A stretch of 5,643 nt of DNA from contig JAGWIH010000162.1 in NCBI GenBank assembly GCA_028866355.1, positions 1-5,643 on the forward strand. The letters are read 5' to 3'. Positions 1-5,507 of the stretch are shown here, in pieces. The stretch is from Alphaproteobacteria bacterium (lineage in GTDB: Bacteria > Pseudomonadota > Alphaproteobacteria > ATCC43930 > CGMCC-115725). Position numbers and translations under genes: made by a program. Within the stretch, counting starts at the first letter, position 1. The number at the start of each line of letters is the position of its first letter. The notes below the pieces were generated by a model. The model was not told the DNA's origin and made no database searches. It saw only the letters and a program-made list of their open reading frames with translations.

Positions 1-252
1 AGTCTGCGCTTGCGGCGCGACCGGGGTTGGCGCGGGCGGCGGCGTATAGACGACCGGCGGCGGGGCATAATAGACCGGCGGGGCGTAATAAACCGGCGGC
101 GGCGGATAATAATAGTAGGGGCCGCAGCAGAACGGCACGCCGACATGGACGAAGACCCGCGCAGCGGCTGGCGCCGGTGCCAAGGCCAAGCTGCCACCAA
201 AAACGACCGCGACGACCGCCAAGACGGATTTAAGCCAGATTCGCTTCAACAT
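1..252 (-). CDS. Secreted Pro/Tyr-rich hypothetical protein, 3' end outside window
   Basis: The frame is open from an ATG at 252-250 to the left edge, giving 84 residues with no stop. It starts MLKRIWLKSVLAVVAVVFGG: a basic N-terminus, a hydrophobic core at about residues 8-24, then an Ala/Pro stretch ending AAA-R at 29-32, which fits a Sec signal peptide cleaved near residue 31. The mature part begins RVFVHVGVPF, has a Cys pair at 42-43, four Tyr at 46-49, and then a low-complexity tract of VYYAPP-type repeats up to about residue 73. The start is well supported by GAGGAG eight bases upstream (261-266). Proteins of this look occur in many Alphaproteobacteria, sometimes ahead of a glycine-zipper domain, but the C-terminus is missing here and I do not assign a function. 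It lies downstream of mltA after a 112-base gap with its own promoter candidate, so it is probably a separate transcription unit. Confidence 0.75.
   Translation of the reverse strand, partial: MLKRIWLKSVLAVVAVVFGGSLALAPAPAAARVFVHVGVPFCCGPYYYYPPPPVYYAPPVYYAPPPVVYTPPPAPTPVAPQAQT
55..93 (-). repeat. In-frame repeat encoding VYYAPP units
   Basis: Two adjacent copies encode VYYAPP and VYYAPPP (residues 54-66), followed by the diverged copy VVYTPPP. The third positions differ between copies (TAC against TAT for the second Tyr), so the repeat is old enough to have diverged at silent sites or is held by protein-level selection. It probably forms an extended, unstructured Pro/Tyr segment. Confidence 0.6.
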
Positions 253-260
253 CGGGAACA

Positions 261-266
261 CTCCTC
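261..266 (-). promoter_or_regulatory. Ribosome binding site of the Pro/Tyr-rich gene
   Basis: The minus strand reads GAGGAG, a strong Shine-Dalgarno match, eight bases before the ATG at 252-250. It decides the start of this gene. It is the clearest ribosome binding site in the window. Confidence 0.7.
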
Positions 267-267
267 G

Positions 268-287
268 CGCGCCTAGATTGCGGCGCG
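268..287 (-). promoter_or_regulatory. Leader hairpin directly upstream of the ribosome binding site
   Basis: On the minus strand CGCGCC (287-282) and GGCGCG (273-268) form a perfect 6-bp GC stem with an 8-base loop, ending one base before the GAGGAG site. A second GGCGCG at 314-309 could pair with the same CGCGCC instead, giving a larger loop. The two pairings exclude each other. In such GC-rich DNA these short arms may be chance, so a regulatory role is only a possibility. Confidence 0.3.
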
Positions 288-314
288 TCCCCAGACACAA
301 CGGAAAGCCGCGCC

Positions 315-343
315 ATTATAGTTCGTTATTCGCCGACGGTAAT
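315..343 (-). promoter_or_regulatory. Sigma-70-type promoter candidate for the Pro/Tyr-rich gene
   Basis: The minus strand carries a perfect TATAAT at 320-315. A 17-base spacer upstream is ATTACC (343-338), a weak match to the -35 box; TTACCG with a 16-base spacer is an alternative. The start of transcription would lie near 308, giving a leader of about 55 bases. The local AT-richness stands out against the GC-rich surroundings, and the site lies between the mltA stop and the next gene. Confidence 0.5.
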
Positions 344-364
344 TCTAGGACCGGAAACGGCCGC

Positions 365-1534
365 TCATCCCTCGGTAACGCCGATTTGAGGCAGAAGTAA
401 GAACAGACGGCCCGTGGCCCGCAACGGCCCGGCCTGGGCCGCGGCGCTCGCGCCGGTGCCGCAGAACAAGTCGGCGCGCAACGGCCCTTTGATGGCGGCG
501 CCAGTGTCTTGCGCCACGGCCAACCGGCGCGTCACCGTTTCACCCTGCGCGACGTCGAGCCAAAGCGGCAGGCCCAGCGGCACGAAGCGCGGATCGACCG
601 CAACGCTGTGCTGCGACGTGAGGGCAACGCCTTCAGAACCCAAAGGCGCGCCGCCGGCGAGCACACGAAAGAAAACGTAAGACGGGTTTTCGTCCATCAG
701 CGCCTTGGCGTCGGCCGGATGCGCACGCAGCCAGGTTTCGATCGACTGCATCGAGACCTGATCGAGTGTCATCGCCCCGCGTTTGACCAGGATCCGGCCG
801 AGCGCGACATAGGCGCGGCCGTTTTCACCGTCATACCCGATCTCGATGGCGGTTCCGTCCGGCAGGCGCACGCGGCCCGAGCCCTGGATCTGGAGAAAGA
901 ACAGGTCGGTCGGATCGGTGGCGTAGAACAGCGCCAGATGGAATCGATCGAGCGCGCCGGCTTCGATCTCGGCACGCGTCCAATAAGGCACGAGCTTGCC
1001 GTCGACGACGCGGCCGGCGATGCGTTCGCCGCGCCACGACGGCCGGAAATCGCCGAGCGATACGCCGACCAGGTCCGGCGGGCGCGCCAGGATCGGTACG
1101 TCGAAGCGCGCGCTCTTTTGGCGCGCGGCGGAAATCTCCGGCTCGTAATAGCCGGTCACCAGCGCGTCGCTCTTGCCGTTGTCCGTCATGGCGTACGGCG
1201 CGAAGGCGCTTTCGAAAAATTGCCGCGCCGCCGCGTCGGTTGGATGGTCGAGCGAAGCAGCTTCGGCGCAGGGCTTGCGCCAGTCGCGCGCTAAGCCGCC
1301 GACGCCGAGCTTGGCGTCATCCGGCAGCTTCGCCAGCGCCGCACAGGAGCGCAGCAACGCCGGCAGCGAAGCAGCCTGATTGCCGTCGCGCCAGCCGGGC
1401 AGATCGGAAAACGCGGCGCGGGTCAGTTCAAGATGCGGCGGGGGCGGTGCTTTCGGCGCACACGCGCTCAACAGCAAAAACAACAGCAGGCCGGCGGCGG
1501 TTGCGGCGCGACGCCGCGACCGGTCATCAGCCAT
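365..1534 (-). CDS. mltA: MltA-family membrane-bound lytic murein transglycosylase A
   Basis: Encodes 389 residues. It cleaves the glycan strands of peptidoglycan between MurNAc and GlcNAc, leaving 1,6-anhydro-MurNAc ends, and works in the periplasm attached to a membrane. The N-terminus has an Arg-rich start, a hydrophobic run at 14-22 and a lipobox LSAC with Cys25, followed by a Pro-rich linker, so it is a lipoprotein. MltA-domain signatures include GYYEPEI (128-134), LQIQGSG (214-220) and SYVFFR (285-290). The C-terminal 3D domain carries VDPRFVPLG (313-321) and AQDTGAAIKG (341-350), where Asp343 matches the catalytic Asp of the E. coli enzyme. The ATG overlaps the stop of the Tim44-like gene by 8 bases (ATGGCTGA), so the two are probably co-transcribed and translationally coupled; no clear Shine-Dalgarno is seen. 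No terminator is evident after the stop. Confidence 0.95.
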   Translation of the reverse strand: MADDRSRRRAATAAGLLLFLLLSACAPKAPPPPHLELTRAAFSDLPGWRDGNQAASLPALLRSCAALAKLPDDAKLGVGGLARDWRKPCAEAASLDHPTDAAARQFFESAFAPYAMTDNGKSDALVTGYYEPEISAARQKSARFDVPILARPPDLVGVSLGDFRPSWRGERIAGRVVDGKLVPYWTRAEIEAGALDRFHLALFYATDPTDLFFLQIQGSGRVRLPDGTAIEIGYDGENGRAYVALGRILVKRGAMTLDQVSMQSIETWLRAHPADAKALMDENPSYVFFRVLAGGAPLGSEGVALTSQHSVAVDPRFVPLGLPLWLDVAQGETVTRRLAVAQDTGAAIKGPLRADLFCGTGASAAAQAGPLRATGRLFLLLPQIGVTEG

Positions 1535-2177
1535 GCGGCGCCGAAGTCGCGATCAACGTCCAGTTGGGATCGCGCGTCCGGACCGGCCGCGAGAAGGTCC
1601 AGCTGTCGACATGCTCGTCGACGGCGTTGCCCTCGGCGTTCTGGTCGGAGACGAATTTGACCGTGACCAACGCGGTCGCGCCCTCGATGGCGCTGTCGAC
1701 AATTTCCGCGCTCTTGATGCCGACCAGCGGGCTCGGCAGCTTGCTGCCGCCGCGCGCCTTGATCGCGCCGACGAAGCTGTCGAGCACGTCGGGCGCGAGC
1801 AACGGCCTGAGCGCGGCGACGTCGCCGGCGGCAAAGGCGTTGACCACGATTGTGAATGCGGCGCGCGCGCCTTTGAGGAACGCGCTCTCGTCGAATGAAG
1901 GATCCGCGGTCTTGATCGCGCCGTCGCCCGGGGTCTTGGTCGGAGCGGGCGCGTTGGCAACGGGCGTCGCTTGGCCTTCGATCACCGGCCCCTGGGAAGT
2001 GCCAGGCGCGGCGAACGGCGACGGGCGCGGCGGCGGCGCCGGACGCGGTGCGAACGGATCGACGCGCTTCTCGGTGCCCGTGCGGCGGCCGAGCACGCTG
2101 CGCAGCCGCACCAGCAGGAAGCCCGCGACCGCCGCGAAAATGATGATCTCGAAGATCTGGAAATCGCCGCCGTTCAT
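1527..2177 (-). CDS. Tim44-like domain protein (TimA type), membrane-anchored
   Basis: The chosen start gives 216 residues beginning MNGGDFQIFEIIIFAAV. A single membrane segment at about 9-25 is followed by LRSVLGRRTG (25-34), typical of the alphaproteobacterial Tim44-like family, then a Pro/Ala-rich linker (about 38-85) and the Tim44-like C-terminal domain (about 97-213; for example FLKGARAAFTIVVNAFAAGD at 100-119). The family is related to mitochondrial Tim44, which tethers the import motor to the inner membrane. The bacterial role is not well established. The frame is open 22 codons further up to an ATG at 2243, but the extra residues lack family character and would use up much of the divergent promoter region, so I prefer 2177. 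There is no Shine-Dalgarno before this ATG, but a promoter-like pair lies just upstream, suggesting a leaderless message. The stop overlaps the mltA start. Confidence 0.85.
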   Translation of the reverse strand: MNGGDFQIFEIIIFAAVAGFLLVRLRSVLGRRTGTEKRVDPFAPRPAPPPRPSPFAAPGTSQGPVIEGQATPVANAPAPTKTPGDGAIKTADPSFDESAFLKGARAAFTIVVNAFAAGDVAALRPLLAPDVLDSFVGAIKARGGSKLPSPLVGIKSAEIVDSAIEGATALVTVKFVSDQNAEGNAVDEHVDSWTFSRPVRTRDPNWTLIATSAPHG

Positions 2178-2183
2178 GGTTGC

Positions 2184-2212
2184 TAGATAGGCCCGTGACG
2201 GCAAAAGGGCAA
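2184..2212 (-). promoter_or_regulatory. Promoter candidate for the Tim44-like gene and mltA, possibly leaderless
   Basis: The minus strand has TTGCCC (2212-2207), a 17-base spacer and TATCTA (2189-2184), six bases before the ATG at 2177. The -35 box matches consensus at four positions and the -10 at three. If used, transcription would start at or very near the A of the ATG, which would explain why no ribosome binding site is seen. This is a prediction from spacing alone. Confidence 0.35.
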
Positions 2213-2219
2213 GGTTGCC
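2208..2219. repeat. Short inverted repeat GGCAA-GG-TTGCC
   Basis: Perfect 5-base arms with a 2-base centre overlap the -35 candidate of the Tim44-like gene in the gap between the divergent genes. It could be a small operator, but arms this short are expected by chance. Confidence 0.2.
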
Positions 2220-2254
2220 GGTTGTGCCCCGTGGGCGATCCATGGTAGCGACCG

Positions 2255-2270
2255 CGTTACAGGAATAACG
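2255..2270. repeat. Inverted repeat CGTTA-N6-TAACG upstream of secB
   Basis: Five-base arms at 2255-2259 and 2266-2270 flank CAGGAA, ending 22 bases before the secB ATG. The position and spacing (about 1.5 helical turns in all) would suit a small dimeric regulator. No partner is known and the match is short. Confidence 0.2.
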
Positions 2271-2292
2271 TCGAATTTAGGCGAGGCTGACG

Positions 2293-2790
2293 ATGGCCGA
2301 CAAAGACAATGGCGCGGGCGCGGCGGCGGCCGGCGCGGACGAGGCCGAGCCGAACCGCGCGCTGACGATCAACGCGCAGTACATCAAGGACCTTTCGTTC
2401 GAGAATCCGCGCGCGCCGTTGAGCCTGATGCAGCCGCAAACCCCCGACCTGCAGGTCAATGTCGACGTCCGCGCCGGCGCGCTGGGCGGCGACCGTTACG
2501 AAGTCGTGCTCGTCATTCATGCGCGCGCCACCGCGCAGAACGAGACGCTGTTCGTCGTCGAGCTCGCCTATGGCGCGGCCGTGACGCTGACCAACATCCG
2601 CCAGGAGGACATGCCGCAGGCGCTCTTGGTCGAGACGCCGCGGCTGTTGTTCCCGTTCGCGCGCGCCATCGTCGCCGACGCGACGCGCGATGGCGGCTTC
2701 CCGCCGGTGTTCATGCAGCCGATCAATTTCAGCGAGCTGCTGCGCCGCCAAGCGGCGACGCAGCCGGAAGCGCCGGCGGCCAACGCCTAA
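2293..2790 (+). CDS. secB: Protein-export chaperone SecB
   Basis: Encodes 165 residues. SecB is a cytoplasmic tetrameric chaperone that keeps secretory preproteins unfolded and hands them to SecA at the SecYEG channel. After a low-complexity Ala/Gly-rich N-terminus (1-20), the SecB fold runs to about 151: YIKDLSFENP (30-39), the strand ETLFVVELAYGA (84-95), and the conserved block ETPRLLFPFARAIVADATRD (114-133) followed by GGFPPVFMQPINF (134-146). The length is normal for the family. A GAGG site six bases before the ATG supports the start. It is divergent from the Tim44-like gene and convergent with dnaQ; its TAA overlaps the dnaQ TAG by 4 bases. It is the only plus-strand gene here. SecB clients include outer-membrane and periplasmic proteins. 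Confidence 0.97.
   Translation: MADKDNGAGAAAAGADEAEPNRALTINAQYIKDLSFENPRAPLSLMQPQTPDLQVNVDVRAGALGGDRYEVVLVIHARATAQNETLFVVELAYGAAVTLTNIRQEDMPQALLVETPRLLFPFARAIVADATRDGGFPPVFMQPINFSELLRRQAATQPEAPAANA
2787..2790. other. Overlapping convergent stop codons of secB and dnaQ
   Basis: The four bases CTAA contain the secB TAA (2788-2790, plus) and the dnaQ TAG (2787-2789, minus). The two genes end inside each other with no spacer, so any transcription terminator must lie within the opposing coding sequence. Confidence 0.95.
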
Positions 2791-3455
2791 TTCTGCCAGA
2801 TCGGCGCTTTGAGTTTCGCCACCAGCGCGGCGTGGCTGGCGCGTTCGTCGGCGCTCGGCGCATAAAGCCGCGGCGCCCGCGCCGGTCGTTCGCTGGCGGC
2901 GCGCAGCGCCGCCTTCACCGCCTGGGCGCCGAGATCGAGCGCTGACTGCCGGCCGCCGACCAGCTCGAGATACACCTTGGCCAGCAGCTCGCAATCGAGC
3001 TTGGCGCCGTGCTTGTCGCGCGTCGATAGATCGATCGCGAAGCGGCGGCAGAGCGCGTCGAGGCTGGCCGGCGCGCCGGGAAAGCGCTTGCGCGCCATGT
3101 CGAGCGTGTCGACGACCGGGCCAACGAATGGCGGCAATTCGAGCCGTTTGAGTTCGGCGTTGATGAACCCGAGATCGAAGGCCGCGTTGTGCGCGACGAT
3201 CTGCGCGTCGCCGACGAACGCGACAAACGCGGCGGCGATCGAAGCGAACGGCTCATGCCGGCGCAGGAATTCGTCGCCCAGGCCGTGGATCGCTTCGGCT
3301 TCGGCGGTCATCGCCCGCTCGGGATTGACGTAACGGTGGAACACCTTGCCGGTCGGCAGGTGATTGTGCAGCTCGATGCAAGCGATCTCGACGATGCGAT
3401 GCCCGTCGGCCGGATCGAGGCCGGTGGTTTCGGTGTCGAGTATGATCTCGCGCAT
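2787..3455 (-). CDS. dnaQ: DNA polymerase III epsilon subunit (3'-5' proofreading exonuclease)
   Basis: Encodes 222 residues. Epsilon removes misincorporated nucleotides within the polymerase III core and binds the alpha subunit through its C-terminal tail. All DEDDh exonuclease residues are visible: Exo I LDTETTG with Asp7 and Glu9, Exo II HNAAFDLGFINAE with Asp94, and Exo III HGAKLDCELLAKVY with His149 and Asp154. This His type marks the DnaQ class. Residues from about 168 to the end form the variable alpha-binding tail; the whole is slightly shorter than the 243 residues in E. coli. The ATG, two codons before the first family motif, is a natural start and lies 6 bases after the coaE stop, so the gene is the last of the minus-strand operon. 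The TAG stop overlaps the TAA of secB from the other strand. Confidence 0.96.
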   Translation of the reverse strand: MREIILDTETTGLDPADGHRIVEIACIELHNHLPTGKVFHRYVNPERAMTAEAEAIHGLGDEFLRRHEPFASIAAAFVAFVGDAQIVAHNAAFDLGFINAELKRLELPPFVGPVVDTLDMARKRFPGAPASLDALCRRFAIDLSTRDKHGAKLDCELLAKVYLELVGGRQSALDLGAQAVKAALRAASERPARAPRLYAPSADERASHAALVAKLKAPIWQN

Positions 3456-3461
3456 TGCGCC

Positions 3462-4079
3462 TTAGTCTGAACGGTCGGATTCGCCGCCGCAAGGCGCTTG
3501 CAGCGTCGCGACGATGCGCGCCAGCGCGCGCCGCGTCACCGCACGGCCGAGACCGGACGGCACGGTGAAATCGGCGCGCGCGCGCTTGACGCGGTCGGGC
3601 AGTTGTTGCGCCAGGACGGCGTGCAATCGTTTGGCGTCCATGCCCGGTCGGCGCAGCACGCGTTGGCGTCGCAGCGCCGCCGGCGCCCACACCACCGCGA
3701 CGGCGTCGCAGCGGCGATCGCCGCCGGTTTCGTAGAGCAACGGGATATCGAGCACCACCAGCGGCGCGCGGTGCGCGCGCATCCGGCGCAAAAAAGCTTT
3801 TTCCTGCCGCCTCACCAGCGGATGGAGGATCGCCTCGAGACGCTTGAGGGCGGTGGGCTTGCCGAACACCAACTTGCCGAGCTTCGGACGCGACACGCCT
3901 TTGCCGGCTTTCGCCGCCGGAAAGGCGCGGACGACCGCCTTCACCGCCGCGCCGCCCGGCGCGAGCAACGCATGCACCGCGCGATCGGCGTCGTAAACCG
4001 GCACGCCGAGATCGGTCAGCAGCGCCGCCGCGGTGCTTTTACCCATGCCGATGCCGCCGGTGAGGCCGAGGATTTTCAT
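3462..4079 (-). CDS. coaE: Dephospho-CoA kinase
   Basis: Encodes 205 residues. It phosphorylates the 3'-hydroxyl of the ribose in dephospho-CoA with ATP, the last step of coenzyme A synthesis, in the cytoplasm. The P-loop GGIGMGKST is at 8-16, followed by YDADRAVH (29-36), HPLVR (86-90), DIPLLYETGG (111-120) and the lid/late motif RRPGMDAKR (143-151) with KRARADF (165-171), all in the usual order. Length is typical of bacterial CoaE. The ATG stands at the family N-terminus, 4 bases after the aroE stop (TAA GGCG ATG); the AAGG lies too near the ATG for an ideal ribosome binding site, so reinitiation after aroE is likely. The last residues (about 197-205, CGGESDRSD) are a polar tail of no known role. 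Confidence 0.96.
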   Translation of the reverse strand: MKILGLTGGIGMGKSTAAALLTDLGVPVYDADRAVHALLAPGGAAVKAVVRAFPAAKAGKGVSRPKLGKLVFGKPTALKRLEAILHPLVRRQEKAFLRRMRAHRAPLVVLDIPLLYETGGDRRCDAVAVVWAPAALRRQRVLRRPGMDAKRLHAVLAQQLPDRVKRARADFTVPSGLGRAVTRRALARIVATLQAPCGGESDRSD

Positions 4080-4083
4080 CGCC

Positions 4084-4908
4084 TTACCGCATCGCCGCCA
4101 GCACCGCCGCGCGCAACGCCGGCGTCACGGCGGGCCGTACGCCGAACCACAATTCAAAGCCGGGCCGGCCTTGGTGCAGCAGCATGCCGAGTCCGTCGAC
4201 CGTCCGGTTGCCGCGCGCCTTCGCCGCCTTGAGCAGCGCGGTTTCGAGCGGCGCATAGACGATGTCGTTCACCACCGCCGTTTTCGGCAGTCGGGCGAGA
4301 TCGAGCGCGAGCGGCGGATTCTTGTCCATGCCGAGGCTGGTGGCGTTGACGAGCAGCGCCGCGCCGTCGAGCGCCGTTGCGCGTTGGTCCCACGGCACCG
4401 GCTCGATCGCGCCACCGAAATTGCGCGCGAGCGTGCGGGCGCGGTCGAACGAGCGGTTGGCAAGGCGGATCACCGGCGCGCCCGCGGCGCCGAGCGCGTC
4501 GATGATGGCGCGCGCCGCGCCGCCCGCGCCGAGCACAACCGCCGGCCCGGCTTTGGCGTCGAAATCCGGCACCGCGGCGCGCAGATTCTCGATGAAGCCG
4601 AAGCCGTCGGTATTGAAGCCGGCGAGCTTGCCGTTTTCGACTGCAATGGTGTTGACCGCGCCGATGCGGCGCGCGGCCGTATCGACGCGATCGAGCTGCG
4701 CCAGCGCCGCCTCTTTATGCGGGATCGTCAGGTTGCATCCGCGCCAGCCGTCGGTCTTGAGTCGTGCGAGGGCCGCCGGCAGCTCGGCCGGCTGCACGGC
4801 CAAACGCGAATATTCGCCGGCGATGCCGTGGGCCTTGAGCCAGTAGCCGTGCAACGCCGGCGACAGCGAATGCGCGATCGGCCAGCCCATGACGCACGCC
4901 CTCATCAT
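4084..4908 (-). CDS. aroE: Shikimate dehydrogenase (NADP+)
   Basis: Encodes 274 residues from the ATG at 4908. It reduces 3-dehydroshikimate to shikimate with NADPH, the fourth step of the path to chorismate and aromatic amino acids. The shikimate site shows SLSP (14-17), NLTIPHK with catalytic Lys65, GAVNT with Asn86, and NTDGFGF with catalytic Asp101. The NADP fold has GAGGAARA (127-134) and NRSFDRA (151-157). Late motifs are NATSLGM (188-194), DIVYAPLET (215-223) and DGLGMLLHQG (238-247) with Gln246. The frame runs open further upstream to 5253, but that part lies over maf in another frame and is a shadow; the ATG that overlaps the maf stop (ATGA) is the family start. A second ATG follows at once (4905-4903) and could be used instead. 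Coupled to maf by the 4-base overlap. Confidence 0.96.
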   Translation of the reverse strand: MMRACVMGWPIAHSLSPALHGYWLKAHGIAGEYSRLAVQPAELPAALARLKTDGWRGCNLTIPHKEAALAQLDRVDTAARRIGAVNTIAVENGKLAGFNTDGFGFIENLRAAVPDFDAKAGPAVVLGAGGAARAIIDALGAAGAPVIRLANRSFDRARTLARNFGGAIEPVPWDQRATALDGAALLVNATSLGMDKNPPLALDLARLPKTAVVNDIVYAPLETALLKAAKARGNRTVDGLGMLLHQGRPGFELWFGVRPAVTPALRAAVLAAMR

Positions 4909-5507
4909 GGCGCGAGCACCCCGCTTTCGCGCAGGAAATCGAGCAGCGGCAACAGCGGCAGGCCCAAGATCGCGAAATGATCGCCGTCGACCGCCGCCAT
5001 GAGCTGGATGCCGCTGCCTTCGATCTGATAGGCGCCGACCGAAGCAAGCACGGCATCGCCAGCGGCCGCGAGATAGGCGTCGAGGAATTCGTCGCTGAAG
5101 CGGCGCATGGTCAGCGCCGGCTGCTCGAGCGCATGCCAGACCACGGCGCCGTTCCTGACCAGCACGGCGGCCGTCGCCAGCACGTGACGCTGGCCGCGTA
5201 GCACGATCAGTTGGCTGCGCGCCGCCGTACGGTCGGCCGGCTTGTCGAACCATTGCCCGTTACAGACCAGGATCTGGTCGGCACCGAGCACCAACGCACC
5301 CGGCATGCGGCTGGCGACGCGTTGCGCTTTGGCCTCGGCGAGCTTGAGAGCGCAGGTGCCGGCGTCGGCGCCATCGGCCTTGCACGCCGCTTTAATGGGC
5401 GCTTCGTCGATGTCGGCCGGCTCGATCGTCGGCTTGAGGCCGGCTTCGGTCAGCAGCCGGGCACGCGTCGGGCTTGCCGAAGCCAGCACCAGCTCGGGCG
5501 GTTTCAT
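4905..5507 (-). CDS. maf: Maf-family nucleoside triphosphate pyrophosphatase, YceF-like
   Basis: Encodes 200 residues. Maf proteins hydrolyse non-canonical or modified nucleoside triphosphates to monophosphates and pyrophosphate. The N-terminal LASASPTRARLL (8-19) keeps the first Arg of the family SPxRR motif (Arg15) but has Ala at the second (16), with Arg at 17. ADIDEAP is at 31-37, and the catalytic Asp lies in GADQILV (Asp77). The Gln after it matches YceF (m7GTP-preferring) rather than the ADT motif of YhdE, the dTTP/UTP type. SVGAYQIEGSGIQLM (156-170) and ILGLPLLPLLDFLR (180-193) complete the fold. The substrate class is inferred from the motif only. Both ends overlap neighbours by ATGA: the start with the regulatory kinase gene, the stop with aroE. 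An older name, septum formation inhibitor, comes from the Bacillus homologue. Confidence 0.93.
   Translation of the reverse strand: MKPPELVLASASPTRARLLTEAGLKPTIEPADIDEAPIKAACKADGADAGTCALKLAEAKAQRVASRMPGALVLGADQILVCNGQWFDKPADRTAARSQLIVLRGQRHVLATAAVLVRNGAVVWHALEQPALTMRRFSDEFLDAYLAAAGDAVLASVGAYQIEGSGIQLMAAVDGDHFAILGLPLLPLLDFLRESGVLAP

Larger units (their letters stand above)
2178..2292. other. Divergent intergenic region between secB and the Tim44-like gene
   Basis: This 115-base gap must hold the promoters for both directions unless one gene is read from further away. The minus-strand promoter candidate is at 2184-2212. I find no convincing -35/-10 pair for secB on the plus strand; the most AT-rich stretch is 2264-2279. 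An inverted repeat CGTTA-N6-TAACG lies at 2255-2270. No small ORF with family character is seen, and there is no fxsA gene here. Confidence 0.6.

Noticed and set aside
344..364. Terminator after mltA
   Set aside because: Only a 3-bp stem (CCG-TTTC-CGG) can be drawn and no T-run follows.
509..1294. Plus-strand frame of 261 residues opposite mltA
   Set aside because: It is antisense to a gene with intact catalytic motifs and has no recognisable family.
1240..2190. Plus-strand open frame of 316 residues opposite mltA and the Tim44-like gene
   Set aside because: It is antisense to two well-supported genes, has no recognisable domain, and its Ala/Arg/Ser-rich composition is what a GC-rich shadow frame gives.
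2178..2243. N-terminal extension of the Tim44-like protein by 22 residues
   Set aside because: The extra residues lack family character, have no ribosome binding site, and would leave only about 50 bases for two divergent promoters.
2215..2251. Sigma-70 promoter for secB (TTGCCG or TTGTGC as -35)
   Set aside because: No acceptable -10 box lies at 16-18 bases from either; the best, TAGCGA, is poor.
2257..2994. Minus-strand frame of 245 residues opposite secB
   Set aside because: It is antisense to secB and its low-complexity Arg/Ala/Gly sequence shows no domain.
4909..5253. N-terminal extension of aroE by 115 residues
   Set aside because: It overlaps maf in another frame, is Arg-rich without shikimate dehydrogenase character, and the family start is the ATG at 4908.
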